A stretch of DNA of 64,000 bases, taken from assembly GCF_002583555.1 (NCBI RefSeq), contig NZ_BEGX01000155.1, positions 377-64,376 on the forward strand, given 5' to 3'. The position numbers were made by a program, and so were the translations under genes. Under the pieces are notes generated by a model. The model worked only from the letters and a program-made list of their open reading frames with translations, did no database searches and was not told the DNA's origin. The stretch is from Pseudonocardia sp. N23 (GTDB taxonomy: Bacteria; Actinomycetota; Actinomycetes; Mycobacteriales; Pseudonocardiaceae). The stretch's first letter is position 1, and every line of letters starts with the position of its first letter. Of the stretch, positions 32,051 to 40,947 are shown piece by piece.

Positions 32051-33193
32051 ATGCGCGGCTTCTCCACCAACGCCATCCACGCGGGCCAGGAGCCCGACCC
32101 GACGACCGGCGCCGTCATCGTGCCGATCCATCCGTCGTCGACGTTCATCCAGGACGAGGTGAACAGCCCCCGCGGCGGCTACGAGTACTCCCGGGCCGCC
32201 AACCCGACGCGGAGCGCGCTGCAGGAGTGTCTGGCCGCGCTCGAGGGGGCCCGGCACGCGTTCGCGTTCGGGTCCGGCATGGGCGCCGCCGACGTCGCGC
32301 TGCGGGTCCAGCTGCGCCCCGGTGACCACGTCGTCATCCCGCACGACGCCTACGGCGGCACGTTCCGGATCATCGACAAGGTCCTCACGCAGTGGGGCGT
32401 CGAGTACTCCACCGTCGACCTCGGCGACGTCGCCGCACTGCGCGACGCGCTGCGGCCGACGACGAAGCTCGTCTGGTGCGAGACGCCGACCAACCCGCTG
32501 CTGGGCATCGCCGACGTCACCGCCGTCGCCGAGGTCGCCCACGCGGGCGGGGCCCGGCTCGTCGTCGACAACACGTTCGCCTCGCCGTACCTGCAGAACC
32601 CGCTGGCGCTGGGCGCCGACGTGGTCCTGCACTCGACGACGAAGTACGTCGGCGGGCACTCCGACGTCGTCGGTGGCGCGCTCGTACTCGACGACGACGA
32701 GCTCGCCGAGCAGATCAGGTTCACGCAGAACTCGGTCGGTTCCGTGCCCGGCCCGTTCGACGCGTGGCTCACCCTGCGCGGGGTGAAGACCCTCGCGGTG
32801 CGCATGGAGCGCCACAGCGACAACGCCGAGCGGGTCGCCGAGATGCTCGCCGCGCACCCCGCGGTGTCGCAGGTGCTCTACCCGGGGCTGCCCACGCACC
32901 CCGGCCACGAGACCGCGGCCAAGCAGATGCGCCGCTTCGGCGGGATGGTGTCGTTCCGGGTCGCGGCGGGCAAGGAGGCCGCACTGGCCGTCTGTGCCGG
33001 GACGGAGCTGTTCACCCTCGCCGAGTCGCTCGGTGGCGTCGAGTCGCTGATCGAGCACCCCGGCGAGATGACGCACGCGTCGGTCGCCGGCTCGGTGCTG
33101 GAGGTGCCGGACGACCTCATCCGGCTCTCGGTCGGCATCGAGGACATCGACGACCTGCTGGAGGACCTGCGCGGGGCGCTGGGCCGTGTGTGA
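32051..33193 (+). CDS. metB: Cystathionine gamma-synthase/gamma-lyase
   Basis: This 380-residue Cys/Met-metabolism PLP enzyme has the cofactor lysine in HSTTKYVGGHSD (Lys about 198), YEYSRAANPTR near 45-54, and C-terminal ESLGGVESLIEHPGEMTHAS. Family members make cystathionine from O-acyl-homoserine and cysteine or cleave it to cysteine; sequence alone does not separate the two. It follows cbs by 67 bp, so a role in converting homocysteine to cysteine is plausible. Confidence 0.95.
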   Translation: MRGFSTNAIHAGQEPDPTTGAVIVPIHPSSTFIQDEVNSPRGGYEYSRAANPTRSALQECLAALEGARHAFAFGSGMGAADVALRVQLRPGDHVVIPHDAYGGTFRIIDKVLTQWGVEYSTVDLGDVAALRDALRPTTKLVWCETPTNPLLGIADVTAVAEVAHAGGARLVVDNTFASPYLQNPLALGADVVLHSTTKYVGGHSDVVGGALVLDDDELAEQIRFTQNSVGSVPGPFDAWLTLRGVKTLAVRMERHSDNAERVAEMLAAHPAVSQVLYPGLPTHPGHETAAKQMRRFGGMVSFRVAAGKEAALAVCAGTELFTLAESLGGVESLIEHPGEMTHASVAGSVLEVPDDLIRLSVGIEDIDDLLEDLRGALGRV

Positions 33194-33227
33194 GCTCGGC
33201 CGTGTCTGAGCCGGGGCGCCTGTCCGA

Positions 33228-33449
33228 CTAGCTCTTCGCGGGGGCGTCGGCGTCCGGAGGCAGCATCGGCGTCGGCTGCGGGACGAGCACGTCGCCCGGC
33301 GCGATGCAGCCGCCGACCAGCTCGTAGGTGCCGCCGCGCAGCTCGTAGCGGCCCGGGTCGTCGCAGCCCGCGCTGCGCACCGTGAGGACCGCCAGCACCG
33401 CCAGCACACCGGCGGCCAGCAGCGGGACCACTGCCCGCAGCCGAGTCAT
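33228..33449 (-). CDS. Small membrane-anchored or secreted hypothetical protein
   Basis: This 73-residue protein has an N-terminal hydrophobic stretch VVPLLAAGVLAVLAVLTV. A small external domain with two cysteines follows (AGCDDPGRYELRGGTYELVG, then GCIAPGDVL). It ends in a proline-rich tail. Two cysteines outside the membrane suggest a disulfide. It sits between metB and ilvA on the opposite strand. Function unknown; the clear topology supports it as a real gene. Confidence 0.75.
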   Translation of the reverse strand: MTRLRAVVPLLAAGVLAVLAVLTVRSAGCDDPGRYELRGGTYELVGGCIAPGDVLVPQPTPMLPPDADAPAKS

Positions 33450-33538
33450 GCGACCTCCCCTGTGACGCCGGCGACCCCCGTGGCGTACGGGGCCGAGGCT
33501 ACCCGGGCAGGTCCGGGCACGCCTGAGAGGATGCCGCG

Positions 33539-34798
33539 GTGACCGCCGACCGCCAGCCCGCCCCGCCCCCGGTCACGGTCGCCGATGTCGAAGCGGCCCG
33601 TGACCTGCTCGTCGGCGTCGTCCGGCGTACCCCGACGCTGCCGGCGCGGGCGCTGAGCGAGATCGCCGGCGGCCCGGTGTGGCTCAAGTGCGAGAACCAG
33701 CAGCGGACGGGGTCGTTCAAGATCCGGGGCGCCTACACCCGGCTCTCCCGTCTCGACGACGAGGAACGCGCCCGCGGCGTGGTCGCCGCCAGCGCCGGCA
33801 ACCACGCCCAGGGCGTCGCGCTCGCCGCGCGGCTGCTCGGCGTCGAGGCCACCGTGTTCATGCCCGAGCGCGCCGCGCTGCCCAAGGTCGACGCCACCCG
33901 CGGCTACGGGGCCCGGGTCCGGCTCGTCGGGGACACGATCGACGGCAGCCTCGCCGCCGCCGTCGAGTTCGCCTCCGAGACCGGCGCGGTGCTCGTGCAC
34001 CCCTTCGACCACACCGACGTCATCGCCGGCCAGGGCACGGTCGGGCTGGAGATCCTCGACGACGTGCCCGACGTCGCGACCGTCCTCGTGCCGACCGGCG
34101 GCGGCGGGCTGCTCGGCGGGGTCGCCGCCGCGGTCCGCGCCCGCCGCCCGGACGCTCGGGTCGTCGGGGTGCAGGCCGCAGCGGCCGCCGCATGGCCCGC
34201 GTCGCTGCGCCACGGCGGCCCCGTCGCGCTGGACCGGATGCGCACGATCGCCGACGGAATCGCGGTCGGCGTCCCCGGCAGCGTGACCTACCCGCAGGTC
34301 GCGGCACTGGTCGACGAGTTCGTCGTCGTCGGCGAGGACGCGCTGGCGCGGGCCCTGCTGCACTGTCTGGAGCGCGCGAAGGTGCTCGTCGAGCCCGCGG
34401 GCGCGGCCGCAGTTGCCGCGCTGCTGGAGCACCCGGACCGGTTCCCGACCCCCGCCGTCGCCGTGCTGTCCGGCGGCAACATCGACCCGCTGGTGCTGCT
34501 GCACGTCATCGAGCACGGCATGGCCGCGGCGCGGCGCTACCTGTCGATGCGTGTGCGTGTCGACGACCGGCCCGGCGCACTGGCCGAGCTGCTCACGCAG
34601 GTCGGTGGCCTGGGCGCCAACGTCGTCGACGTCGAGCACACCCGGATCTCGGCCGCGATCCCGCTGGGCGACGTGGACGTCGAGATCAGCCTGGAGACGC
34701 GTGGCTCCGAGCACTGCGCCGCGATCGTGGGCGCGCTGCGGAACTCCGGCCACGCCGTGTTCGACGTGGCCGGAGCGCCGTGGGGTACGGGGTCCTGA
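33539..34798 (+). CDS. ilvA: Threonine ammonia-lyase (threonine dehydratase)
   Basis: This 419-residue fold-type II PLP enzyme has the lysine in GSFKIRGAY (Lys about 61), SAGNHAQGVA and the phosphate-binding loop PTGGGGLLGG. It has a single C-terminal ACT domain (VRVDDRPGALAELLTQVGGL, then AIPLGDVDVEISLETRG). It makes 2-oxobutanoate from threonine, the first step to isoleucine; the short ACT form is typical of the catabolic/actinobacterial type. GTG at 33539. Confidence 0.95.
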   Translation: MTADRQPAPPPVTVADVEAARDLLVGVVRRTPTLPARALSEIAGGPVWLKCENQQRTGSFKIRGAYTRLSRLDDEERARGVVAASAGNHAQGVALAARLLGVEATVFMPERAALPKVDATRGYGARVRLVGDTIDGSLAAAVEFASETGAVLVHPFDHTDVIAGQGTVGLEILDDVPDVATVLVPTGGGGLLGGVAAAVRARRPDARVVGVQAAAAAAWPASLRHGGPVALDRMRTIADGIAVGVPGSVTYPQVAALVDEFVVVGEDALARALLHCLERAKVLVEPAGAAAVAALLEHPDRFPTPAVAVLSGGNIDPLVLLHVIEHGMAAARRYLSMRVRVDDRPGALAELLTQVGGLGANVVDVEHTRISAAIPLGDVDVEISLETRGSEHCAAIVGALRNSGHAVFDVAGAPWGTGS

Positions 34799-34855
34799 GG
34801 CGGACGTCCTGACGCGGACTTCCGGCGCGGCCGGGGGTCTGCCGGACCGCCCGGA

Positions 34856-35347
34856 TCAGCCGGTGAAGGGCGCCACGCCCGCGAGCGTGACCTTCATCGT
34901 GCCGCCGTCGGGCAGGGAGTACTCGCGGGTCTCGCCGACCTTGGCACCGAGCAGGGCCGCACCCAGCGGCGAGTTCGGCGAGATGACCTGCAGGTCGCCG
35001 TGCGAGCCCTCCTCGCGGGAGCCGAGCAGGACCTTCTCGGTGTCGTCGTCGTCGTACTTGACGGTGAGGACGGTGCCGGGGGAGGCGACGTCGGTGCTGC
35101 TGGGCGCGGTGCCGACCTGGGCGGTGCGGAGCAGCTCCTGGAGCTGGCGGATGCGCGCCTCCTGCTGGCCCTGCTCCTCACGCGCGGCGTGGTAGCCGCC
35201 GTTCTCCTTGAGGTCGCCCTCCTCACGACGGGCGTTGATCTCGGCGGCGATGACGGGGCGGTTCGCGATCAGCTGGTCGAGCTCGCTCTTGAGCCGATCG
35301 AAAGCGTCCTGGGTCAACCAGGTCACCTGGGTGTCCGTCACGGTCAT
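34856..35347 (-). CDS. greA: Transcription elongation factor GreA
   Basis: This 163-residue protein has an N-terminal coiled coil with the conserved acidic tip (INARREEGDLKENGGYHAAR) and the C-terminal FKBP-like domain ending AALLGAKVGETREYSLPDG. It reactivates backtracked RNA polymerase by stimulating transcript cleavage. The ATG at 35347 has ggaggag. Its leader contains a hairpin followed by a T-run on the coding strand about 95 bp upstream, which suggests attenuation or a short leader RNA. Confidence 0.96.
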   Translation of the reverse strand: MTVTDTQVTWLTQDAFDRLKSELDQLIANRPVIAAEINARREEGDLKENGGYHAAREEQGQQEARIRQLQELLRTAQVGTAPSSTDVASPGTVLTVKYDDDDTEKVLLGSREEGSHGDLQVISPNSPLGAALLGAKVGETREYSLPDGGTMKVTLAGVAPFTG

Positions 35348-35441
35348 CACTCCTCCAGCCGTCCGGGTCCCGTGCATGGCAAGGACCGGTTGCCGCGGCA
35401 CAGTCGGGCATGCCGCGGTTGTGGCATAGCCCCGAGTAAGG

Positions 35442-35470
35442 AAAAACACGGTCCGCCTTGGCGGGCCGTG
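35442..35470 (-). terminator. Intrinsic terminator inside the greA leader
   Basis: On the minus strand a stem cacggcccgcc / ggcggaccgtg (one G-U pair, 2-4 nt loop) is followed by TTTTT, a textbook intrinsic terminator, which is rare in this GC-rich DNA. It lies about 95 bp upstream of the greA start and in the same direction. A -10-like tactgt lies just upstream at about 35479-35485. Confidence 0.8.
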
Positions 35471-35496
35471 TGTCGCTCACAGTAACACGGGGTATG

Positions 35497-35524
35497 CCGT
35501 TCGTCGTCTTCTTTCGACGAACGG
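35497..35524. repeat. Second hairpin upstream of greA
   Basis: ccgttcgtcg at 35497-35506 and its exact inverse at 35515-35524 form a 10-bp stem with an 8-nt loop, about 27 bp upstream of the leader terminator. It could be an operator or the far end of the greA promoter. The rest of 35525-35823 shows no gene, though M. tuberculosis has a small membrane protein gene (Rv1081c) here. Confidence 0.6.
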
Positions 35525-35823
35525 TTGGGGCTCCACCGAAGTTCCCAGCACCGTGTATTCGCAGGTAGAGGACTGGTGTCGGACGATAGTCGGGGTGCTC
35601 CGGGGCCCCTCCGCGACATCGTGCGGTGGCGAACGGCGCGGCGGACGGTTGTGCCGCGCGGAGCCGTCACGCAGGCGCCACGCGGGGGCCGGGAAGAGGT
35701 AGGGCCCGACGTGCGTTGGGCACCGCAGAGGCTGCCGGTGGGTTCTGCAACCATCGGCACCGGCGAACGGGCGACACGTCCCGCCGCCGCACCGACGTGA
35801 CCGGAAGGACCGACGTCCCACCC

Positions 35824-36750
35824 ATGAGCCATCCCGAGATGCGAGCTGCCGAGGCGGACGGTCCGCGCTTCCGGCTGATGACCGTGCACGCCCACCCGGA
35901 CGACGAGTCGAGCAAGGGCGCGGCCACCGCGGCGCGCTACGTCGCCGAGGGGCACGAGGTCATCGTCGTGACCTGCACCGGTGGGGAGCGTGGCAGCATC
36001 CTCAACCCGGCCATGGATCGTCCGGAGGTCGTGGCCGACCTGACAGGTGTGCGCAAGGCCGAGATGGCCCGCGCCGCCGAGATCCTCGGCGTCCGCCACC
36101 ACTGGCTCGGCTTCGTGGACTCCGGGCTCCCCGAGGGCGACCCGAAGCCGCCGCTGCCCGAGGGCTGCTTCGCCCTGGTCGACCTCGAGGAGGCCACCGA
36201 GCGCCTGGTCCGGCTGATCCGCGCCGAGCGCCCGCACGTCCTGGTCACCTACGACGAGAACGGCGGCTATCCGCACCCGGACCACATCCGCACCCACGAG
36301 GTGTCGATGGCGGCGTTCGACGCGGCGGGCGACCCCGATCGGTTCCCCGACGTGGGCGAGCCGTGGCAGCCGCTGAAGCTCTACTACTCCCACGGCTTCT
36401 CCAGGGCCCGCATGGTGGCCTTCCACGAGGCACTGCTCGCCCGCGGCCTCGAGTCGCCCTACGCGGAGTGGCTCGAGCGCTGGCAGGACGACCGCAAGGA
36501 CCCGGGCCTGCGCGTCACCAGCCGGGTGCGGTGCGACCAGTGGTTCCCCGTCCGTGACGAGGCGCTCAAGGCGCACGCCACCCAGATCGACCCGACGAGC
36601 CGCTGGTTCTTCGTCCCGCCGGAGATCCAGAGCGAGGTGTGGCCGACCGAGGACTACGAGCTCGTCCGCTCGCTGGTCGACTCGCCGACTCCCGAGGACG
36701 ACCTGTTCGCGGGCCTGGTGCCCTCGGCCGACACCGTCAAGGTCGGCTGA
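35824..36750 (+). CDS. mca: Mycothiol S-conjugate amidase
   Basis: This 308-residue zinc amidase of the MshB/LmbE family has the metal motif HAHPDDE at 22-28 and the second zinc-ligand region YPHPDHIRTHE near 150-160. The substrate loop GGERGSILNPAMD is typical of Mca, not MshB. It cleaves mycothiol-xenobiotic conjugates to mercapturic acids and glucosaminyl-inositol, a hallmark of actinobacteria. The position beside greA matches M. tuberculosis. Confidence 0.95.
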   Translation: MSHPEMRAAEADGPRFRLMTVHAHPDDESSKGAATAARYVAEGHEVIVVTCTGGERGSILNPAMDRPEVVADLTGVRKAEMARAAEILGVRHHWLGFVDSGLPEGDPKPPLPEGCFALVDLEEATERLVRLIRAERPHVLVTYDENGGYPHPDHIRTHEVSMAAFDAAGDPDRFPDVGEPWQPLKLYYSHGFSRARMVAFHEALLARGLESPYAEWLERWQDDRKDPGLRVTSRVRCDQWFPVRDEALKAHATQIDPTSRWFFVPPEIQSEVWPTEDYELVRSLVDSPTPEDDLFAGLVPSADTVKVG

Positions 36751-36760
36751 GACCCGCAGG

Positions 36761-37384
36761 TCAGGCGCGGGCCGCGGCCTGGCCGGTCCGGAAGAAGTCC
36801 GCGAGCGCCTCGACGTCGGGGAGCTCCACGGCCGTGCGGAACGCCCCGAACGGCGCGTTCCAGAACTCGCTCTCGCGGCGGTCCCACGGGCCGACGTAGG
36901 CATAGGGCTCGGGCAGCGACGCGTCGCCGGGGGAGACGCCGTAGTTGACCCGGTCGACCGTCACGGCCAGGTCGAAGTGCTCGGGCCACAGCACCGGCTC
37001 ACCGACGTCCGCCGCATCGCCGAGGACGCGCAGGGCGGCGTCGCCGAGGGCGAACCAGCCCTGCAGCACGTCGGCCTCCGAGGGATCGACGCCGAGGGTC
37101 TCGTCGAGGTCGACGTCCGAGCCGTCGGAGTAGAGGCCGTCGGGCGCGCCGGGCTCGACCCCGGCCCACACCGCGAGGTCGCGGATCGTGCCGGCCAGCG
37201 GATGGTGGTCGTCCTCCCACACCAGATCGGCGCCCTGCACCCGCAGCGGGCCGGCGACCTGGCCGAACCCACCCGACGTCACCTGCAGCCGGACGGTCCC
37301 CGACGATCGGTACTGCGGACCCGCGAGCAGCAGCTCGGCGATGCCGTGCAGGGAGCGGCGGGTCGTCGTCAACGGTGAGCCCAC
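36761..37384 (-). CDS. Conserved hypothetical protein (207 aa)
   Basis: The GTG at 37384 with a perfect aggagg opens GSPLTTTRRSLHGIAELLLA and GPQYRSSGTVRLQVTSGGFG. A long acidic middle follows, ending WNAPFGAFRTAVELPDVEAL. It is soluble, with no motif I recognise; similar proteins seem confined to actinobacteria. It is convergent with mca, with only about 10 bp between them. No function assigned. Confidence 0.8.
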   Translation of the reverse strand: MGSPLTTTRRSLHGIAELLLAGPQYRSSGTVRLQVTSGGFGQVAGPLRVQGADLVWEDDHHPLAGTIRDLAVWAGVEPGAPDGLYSDGSDVDLDETLGVDPSEADVLQGWFALGDAALRVLGDAADVGEPVLWPEHFDLAVTVDRVNYGVSPGDASLPEPYAYVGPWDRRESEFWNAPFGAFRTAVELPDVEALADFFRTGQAAARA

Positions 37385-37575
37385 GGTCGGGGACCTCCTG
37401 TGTCGGTCCGGTCGCGACCGGCGGAGCGTGCCACAGCGGCCCCCGCGGCCCGGCGCAGGGCCGCCACGCGCGGGCCCGGCGGGGGTGCGTAGGTTGTGGG
37501 GGGTCTGCCGCCGGTCAGGGGCAGGCCGATCGGCGCCCCCGGCGTCGCGTCGGGACGGCTCGACGGAGGTGTGCG

Positions 37576-37863
37576 GTGCTGCTGGTCGATCTCGGGGTGG
37601 TGCCCGTGGACGCCCAGGTGGCCGCGGTCGTCGTCCCCGCGCAGGACCCGGAGCCCCCGCCCGGAAAGGGCGAGGAGTTCGGCAAGGCATCGCCGATCGC
37701 GCTCGTCGTCATCATCCTGCTGGGGATCTCGACGGTCCTGCTGATCGTCTCGATGAGCCGGCGGCTCAAGCGGCTGCCGAAGTCGTTCGACGAGGAGCCC
37801 GCCGAGTCCTCCGACGGCACGGAGCCGGTCGCCGACGGGGACACGAGCACCCGCAAGGACTGA
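37576..37863 (+). CDS. Small single-pass membrane protein (Rv1083-like)
   Basis: This 95-residue protein has an N-terminal extracytoplasmic-type segment, a KGEEFGKASPIA hinge, one membrane helix (LVVIILLGISTVLLIVSMS) near 46-65, then SRRLKRLPKSFD and an acidic tail. Position between mca and the YyaL gene matches M. tuberculosis Rv1083. GTG at 37576 follows ggagg. Function unknown; the conserved order suggests a link with mycothiol or thiol metabolism, which is only inference. Confidence 0.8.
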   Translation: MLLVDLGVVPVDAQVAAVVVPAQDPEPPPGKGEEFGKASPIALVVIILLGISTVLLIVSMSRRLKRLPKSFDEEPAESSDGTEPVADGDTSTRKD

Positions 37864-37869
37864 TCGCCG

Positions 37870-38094
37870 CTACCGGCGTCGTCCCAGCACGAACCAGGCC
37901 AGCGGCAGGAGACCCGCCGAGCTGACCACGGACAGCGCGGTCGCCCACACCCACTTCGGGCCACGGACCCGGTCGGCCGGTCGGCGGCGCACGTCGACGA
38001 GCGCCACCGCCCGCAGCACCGCGTCCACCGACCCCGCGGCGACGAGCAGACGACGTACCTGCGGGCTGAGCTCGTCCCATCTCCTGACGGCCAT
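37870..38094 (-). CDS. PLDc_N-like small membrane protein
   Basis: This 74-residue protein has RRLLVAAGSVDAVLRAVALV and DVRRRPADRVRGPKWVWA, then a membrane helix (TALSVVSSAGLLPLAWFVLG) and RRR. This matches the short 'ALxDLxRRPxxxVRGxKxxW...YLxFGRR' PLDc_N pattern. ATG at 38094; GTG at 38103 is possible. It is convergent with the small membrane protein gene, only 6 bp away. Confidence 0.75.
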   Translation of the reverse strand: MAVRRWDELSPQVRRLLVAAGSVDAVLRAVALVDVRRRPADRVRGPKWVWATALSVVSSAGLLPLAWFVLGRRR

Positions 38095-38165
38095 GGGCGC
38101 CACTCTCGTCGGTACCGGCGGTCCCCGACAAGCCCAACCCCGGGTGTGTTTGACAGGCTCGGCAC

Positions 38166-40187
38166 ATGCCGAACCGCCTGGCTGCGGCGACCAGCCCGTA
38201 CCTGCTCCAGCACGCCGACAACCCCATCGACTGGTGGGAATGGTCCGACGAGGCGTTCGCCGAGGCGCAGCGCCGCGACGTCCCGATCCTGCTCTCCGTC
38301 GGCTACGCCGCCTGCCACTGGTGTCACGTCATGGCGCACGAGTCGTTCGAGGACGCGGCGACGGCGGCGCAGGTCAACACCGGCTACGTCGCGATCAAGG
38401 TCGACCGCGAGGAGCGGCCCGACATCGACGCCGTCTACATGGGTGCCACCCAGGCCATGACCGGTCAGGGCGGCTGGCCCATGACGTGCTTCCTGACCCC
38501 GGTCGGTGAGCCGTTCCACTGCGGCACCTACTACCCGGCGACGCCCGGGCGCGGCACGCCGTCGTTCCGGCAGCTGCTCGACGCCGTCACCGCCGCCTGG
38601 ACCGACGACCGCGACCGGGTGCGCGGCGCCGCCGGCGAGATGGCGGCCCGGCTCGCGGAGTCGGCGGTCACCGCGCTGCCGCCCGCGGCCGTGGGGGAGG
38701 GCACGCTCGACGCCGCCGTCGCCACGCTCGCCCAGGGTTTCGACGAGCAGGCCGGGGGGTTCGGCGGCGCGCCCAAGTTCCCGCCGTCGATGGTGCTGGA
38801 GTTCCTGCTGCGCCACCACGAGCGCACCGGGTCCGCGCCTGCGCTGTCGTTCGTGGCGACGACAGCCCGGCGGATGGCCCGTGGTGGGCTCTTCGACCAG
38901 CTCGCGGGCGGGTTCGCGCGATACAGCGTCGACGCCGGCTGGGTGGTCCCGCACTTCGAGAAGATGCTCTACGACAACGCCCTGCTGCTGCGCGTCTACG
39001 CCCACCTCGCGCGGACCACCGGCTCGGCGTTCGCGCTGCGGGTCGCCGACGAGACCGCCGCGTTCCTGCTGCGCGACCTGCGCACGGCCGAGGGCGGGTT
39101 CGCGTCCGCACTCGACGCCGACACCGACGGCGTCGAGGGACTCACCTACGCGTGGACGCCTTCCCAGCTGCGGGACGTCCTCGGCGACGCCGATGCCGGC
39201 TGGGCCGCCGAGCTGCTCTGCGTCACCGACGAGGGCACCTTCGAGCACGGCATGTCGACGTTGCAGCTGCCGGCCGACCCGTCCGACGCCGCGCGCTGGT
39301 CCTCGGTCAGGAACCGCCTGCTCGCTGCCCGGGACCGGCGTCCCCAGCCCGCGTGCGACGACAAGATCGTGACGTCGTGGAACGGGATGGCGATTCTCGC
39401 CCTCGCCGAGGGTGGCGCCGCGCTCGACCGGCCCGGCTGGGTGGTCGCGGCCGGTGAGGCGGCCGACCTGCTGCTGCGGCTGCACGTCGTCGACGGGCGG
39501 CTGCGCCGGTCGTCGCGAGGCGGGGTCGTCGGCGCCGCGGCGGCCGTGCTGGAGGACCACGCCCTGCTCGCGGACGGCCTGCTCGCCCTGCACCAGGCCA
39601 CCGGCGACCCCGCGCGGCTCGGCCAGGCCACCGGGTTGCTGGACGTCGCGCTGACGCACTTCTCCGACCCGTCGACGCACGGTGGCTGGTACGACACCGC
39701 CGACGACGCCGAGCAGCTGTTGCATCGCCCGCGCGAGCTGACCGACAACGCCTCGCCCTGCGGGGCGTCCGCGCTGGCCGGTGCACTGGTGACGGCGTCC
39801 GTGCTGGCCGCTCCGGCCGACTCCGCCCGCTACCGGGACGCCGCGGAGGCCACGGTGGCGACGGTCGGCACACTCGCCGAGCGCCATCCCCGGTTCGCCG
39901 GGCACTGGCTGACCGTCGCGGAGGCGATGGTGGCCGGGCCGGTGCAGGTGGCGATCGTCGGATCGTCGGCCGCGGAGCGTTCGTCGCTCGTGGCGGTGGC
40001 GCGGAGCGCGTCGGTCGGGGGGACGGTGGTCGTCGCCGGGCCACCCGACGCCGAGGGCGTGCCCCTGCTGGCCGAGCGACCGCTGGTCGACGGTGCCGCC
40101 GCGGCGTACGTGTGCCGGGGGTTCGTCTGCGACCGGCCCGTCACGGGCGTCGACGAGCTGACGGCAGCCCTCGGCGAAACCCTGTGA
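38166..40187 (+). CDS. DUF255/YyaL thioredoxin-domain protein
   Basis: This 673-residue protein has an N-terminal thioredoxin-like domain with the motif CHWCH (Cys50, Cys53) in SVGYAACHWCHVMAHESFED, and VDREERPDIDAVYM. It has a following six-hairpin glycosidase-like part (MLYDNALLLRVYAHLARTTG, GWYDTADDAEQLLHRPRELT). This is the full length for the family and the M. tuberculosis Rv1084 position. Its activity is unknown; a thiol-disulfide link fits the mca neighbourhood. Confidence 0.93.
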   Translation: MPNRLAAATSPYLLQHADNPIDWWEWSDEAFAEAQRRDVPILLSVGYAACHWCHVMAHESFEDAATAAQVNTGYVAIKVDREERPDIDAVYMGATQAMTGQGGWPMTCFLTPVGEPFHCGTYYPATPGRGTPSFRQLLDAVTAAWTDDRDRVRGAAGEMAARLAESAVTALPPAAVGEGTLDAAVATLAQGFDEQAGGFGGAPKFPPSMVLEFLLRHHERTGSAPALSFVATTARRMARGGLFDQLAGGFARYSVDAGWVVPHFEKMLYDNALLLRVYAHLARTTGSAFALRVADETAAFLLRDLRTAEGGFASALDADTDGVEGLTYAWTPSQLRDVLGDADAGWAAELLCVTDEGTFEHGMSTLQLPADPSDAARWSSVRNRLLAARDRRPQPACDDKIVTSWNGMAILALAEGGAALDRPGWVVAAGEAADLLLRLHVVDGRLRRSSRGGVVGAAAAVLEDHALLADGLLALHQATGDPARLGQATGLLDVALTHFSDPSTHGGWYDTADDAEQLLHRPRELTDNASPCGASALAGALVTASVLAAPADSARYRDAAEATVATVGTLAERHPRFAGHWLTVAEAMVAGPVQVAIVGSSAAERSSLVAVARSASVGGTVVVAGPPDAEGVPLLAERPLVDGAAAAYVCRGFVCDRPVTGVDELTAALGETL

Positions 40188-40307
40188 GTGTCCGGGGGCG
40201 TCCGCCGTCGGCGAACACCGCGGGATCTGCAAGCCGTTACAGGTGTAGCTGTGTAATCTCGTAATCGAGCCGCTGGAACGAGTGGCTCGACACACGAGGA
40301 GGACCCC

Positions 40308-40913
40308 ATGTCGGGACGCATGCACCGCGGATGGCACGGCGGCGGACGGGGCCGGGGCCCCGGCCGCGGCGGCTGGCAGCAGTCCGACCTGCCCGGCGCC
40401 GATGACGCCGCGGCCTGGCTCTCCGGACGCCTGCCCGACGGCTGGTTCGTCGGGACACCGGAGGTCACCGTCGACCGCGAGGAGATCGTCGTCGTCGGCG
40501 AGCTCACCGCACCCGAGGGCGACTTCGCCGACACCGAGGCCGGCCACGCCGAACGCCTCGCCGCCGCGTCCGGGCGCATCTCGCGCTTCCGCGAGGACAC
40601 CCGCGACGAACGCATCGACATCGCCCTGCAGGCCGAGCACCGCTACCAGCGCAAGGTCGCCTGGGGTGCGCGCATCGGCGACGTTACCGAGCTGTTCACC
40701 ACGGCCTCGGTGCCTGTCATGACGCGGCTGCGCCAGCCCGAGCGCATCGTGCTCGACACCCTGGTCGACTCCGGTGTCGCCCGCTCCCGTTCCGACGCGC
40801 TGGCGTGGGCGGTCCGGCTCGTCGGCGAGCACGCCGAGGAGTGGCTGGGTGAGCTGCGCGATGCGATGGCGAAGGTCGACGAGCTGCGGACCAAGGGCCC
40901 GACGGGGGAGTGA
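40308..40913 (+). CDS. Conserved actinobacterial protein, possibly DNA-binding
   Basis: This 201-residue protein begins with a Gly/Arg/His-rich stretch (SGRMHRGWHGGGRGRG). It has ASGRISRFREDTRDERIDIA and a C-terminal VARSRSDALAWAVRLVGEHA region resembling a ribbon-helix-helix-type helix pair. ATG at 40308 follows cgaggagg. The promoter has an imperfect dyad ttaca...tgtaa at about 40234-40255 and a gtaatc direct repeat just downstream. Function unknown. The gene has no counterpart in the M. tuberculosis order, so it is an insertion into the core block. Confidence 0.8.
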   Translation: MSGRMHRGWHGGGRGRGPGRGGWQQSDLPGADDAAAWLSGRLPDGWFVGTPEVTVDREEIVVVGELTAPEGDFADTEAGHAERLAAASGRISRFREDTRDERIDIALQAEHRYQRKVAWGARIGDVTELFTTASVPVMTRLRQPERIVLDTLVDSGVARSRSDALAWAVRLVGEHAEEWLGELRDAMAKVDELRTKGPTGE

Positions 40914-40947
40914 CCTGCCCCGGCTCCAGCCGGCCCGCTCGACCCGG

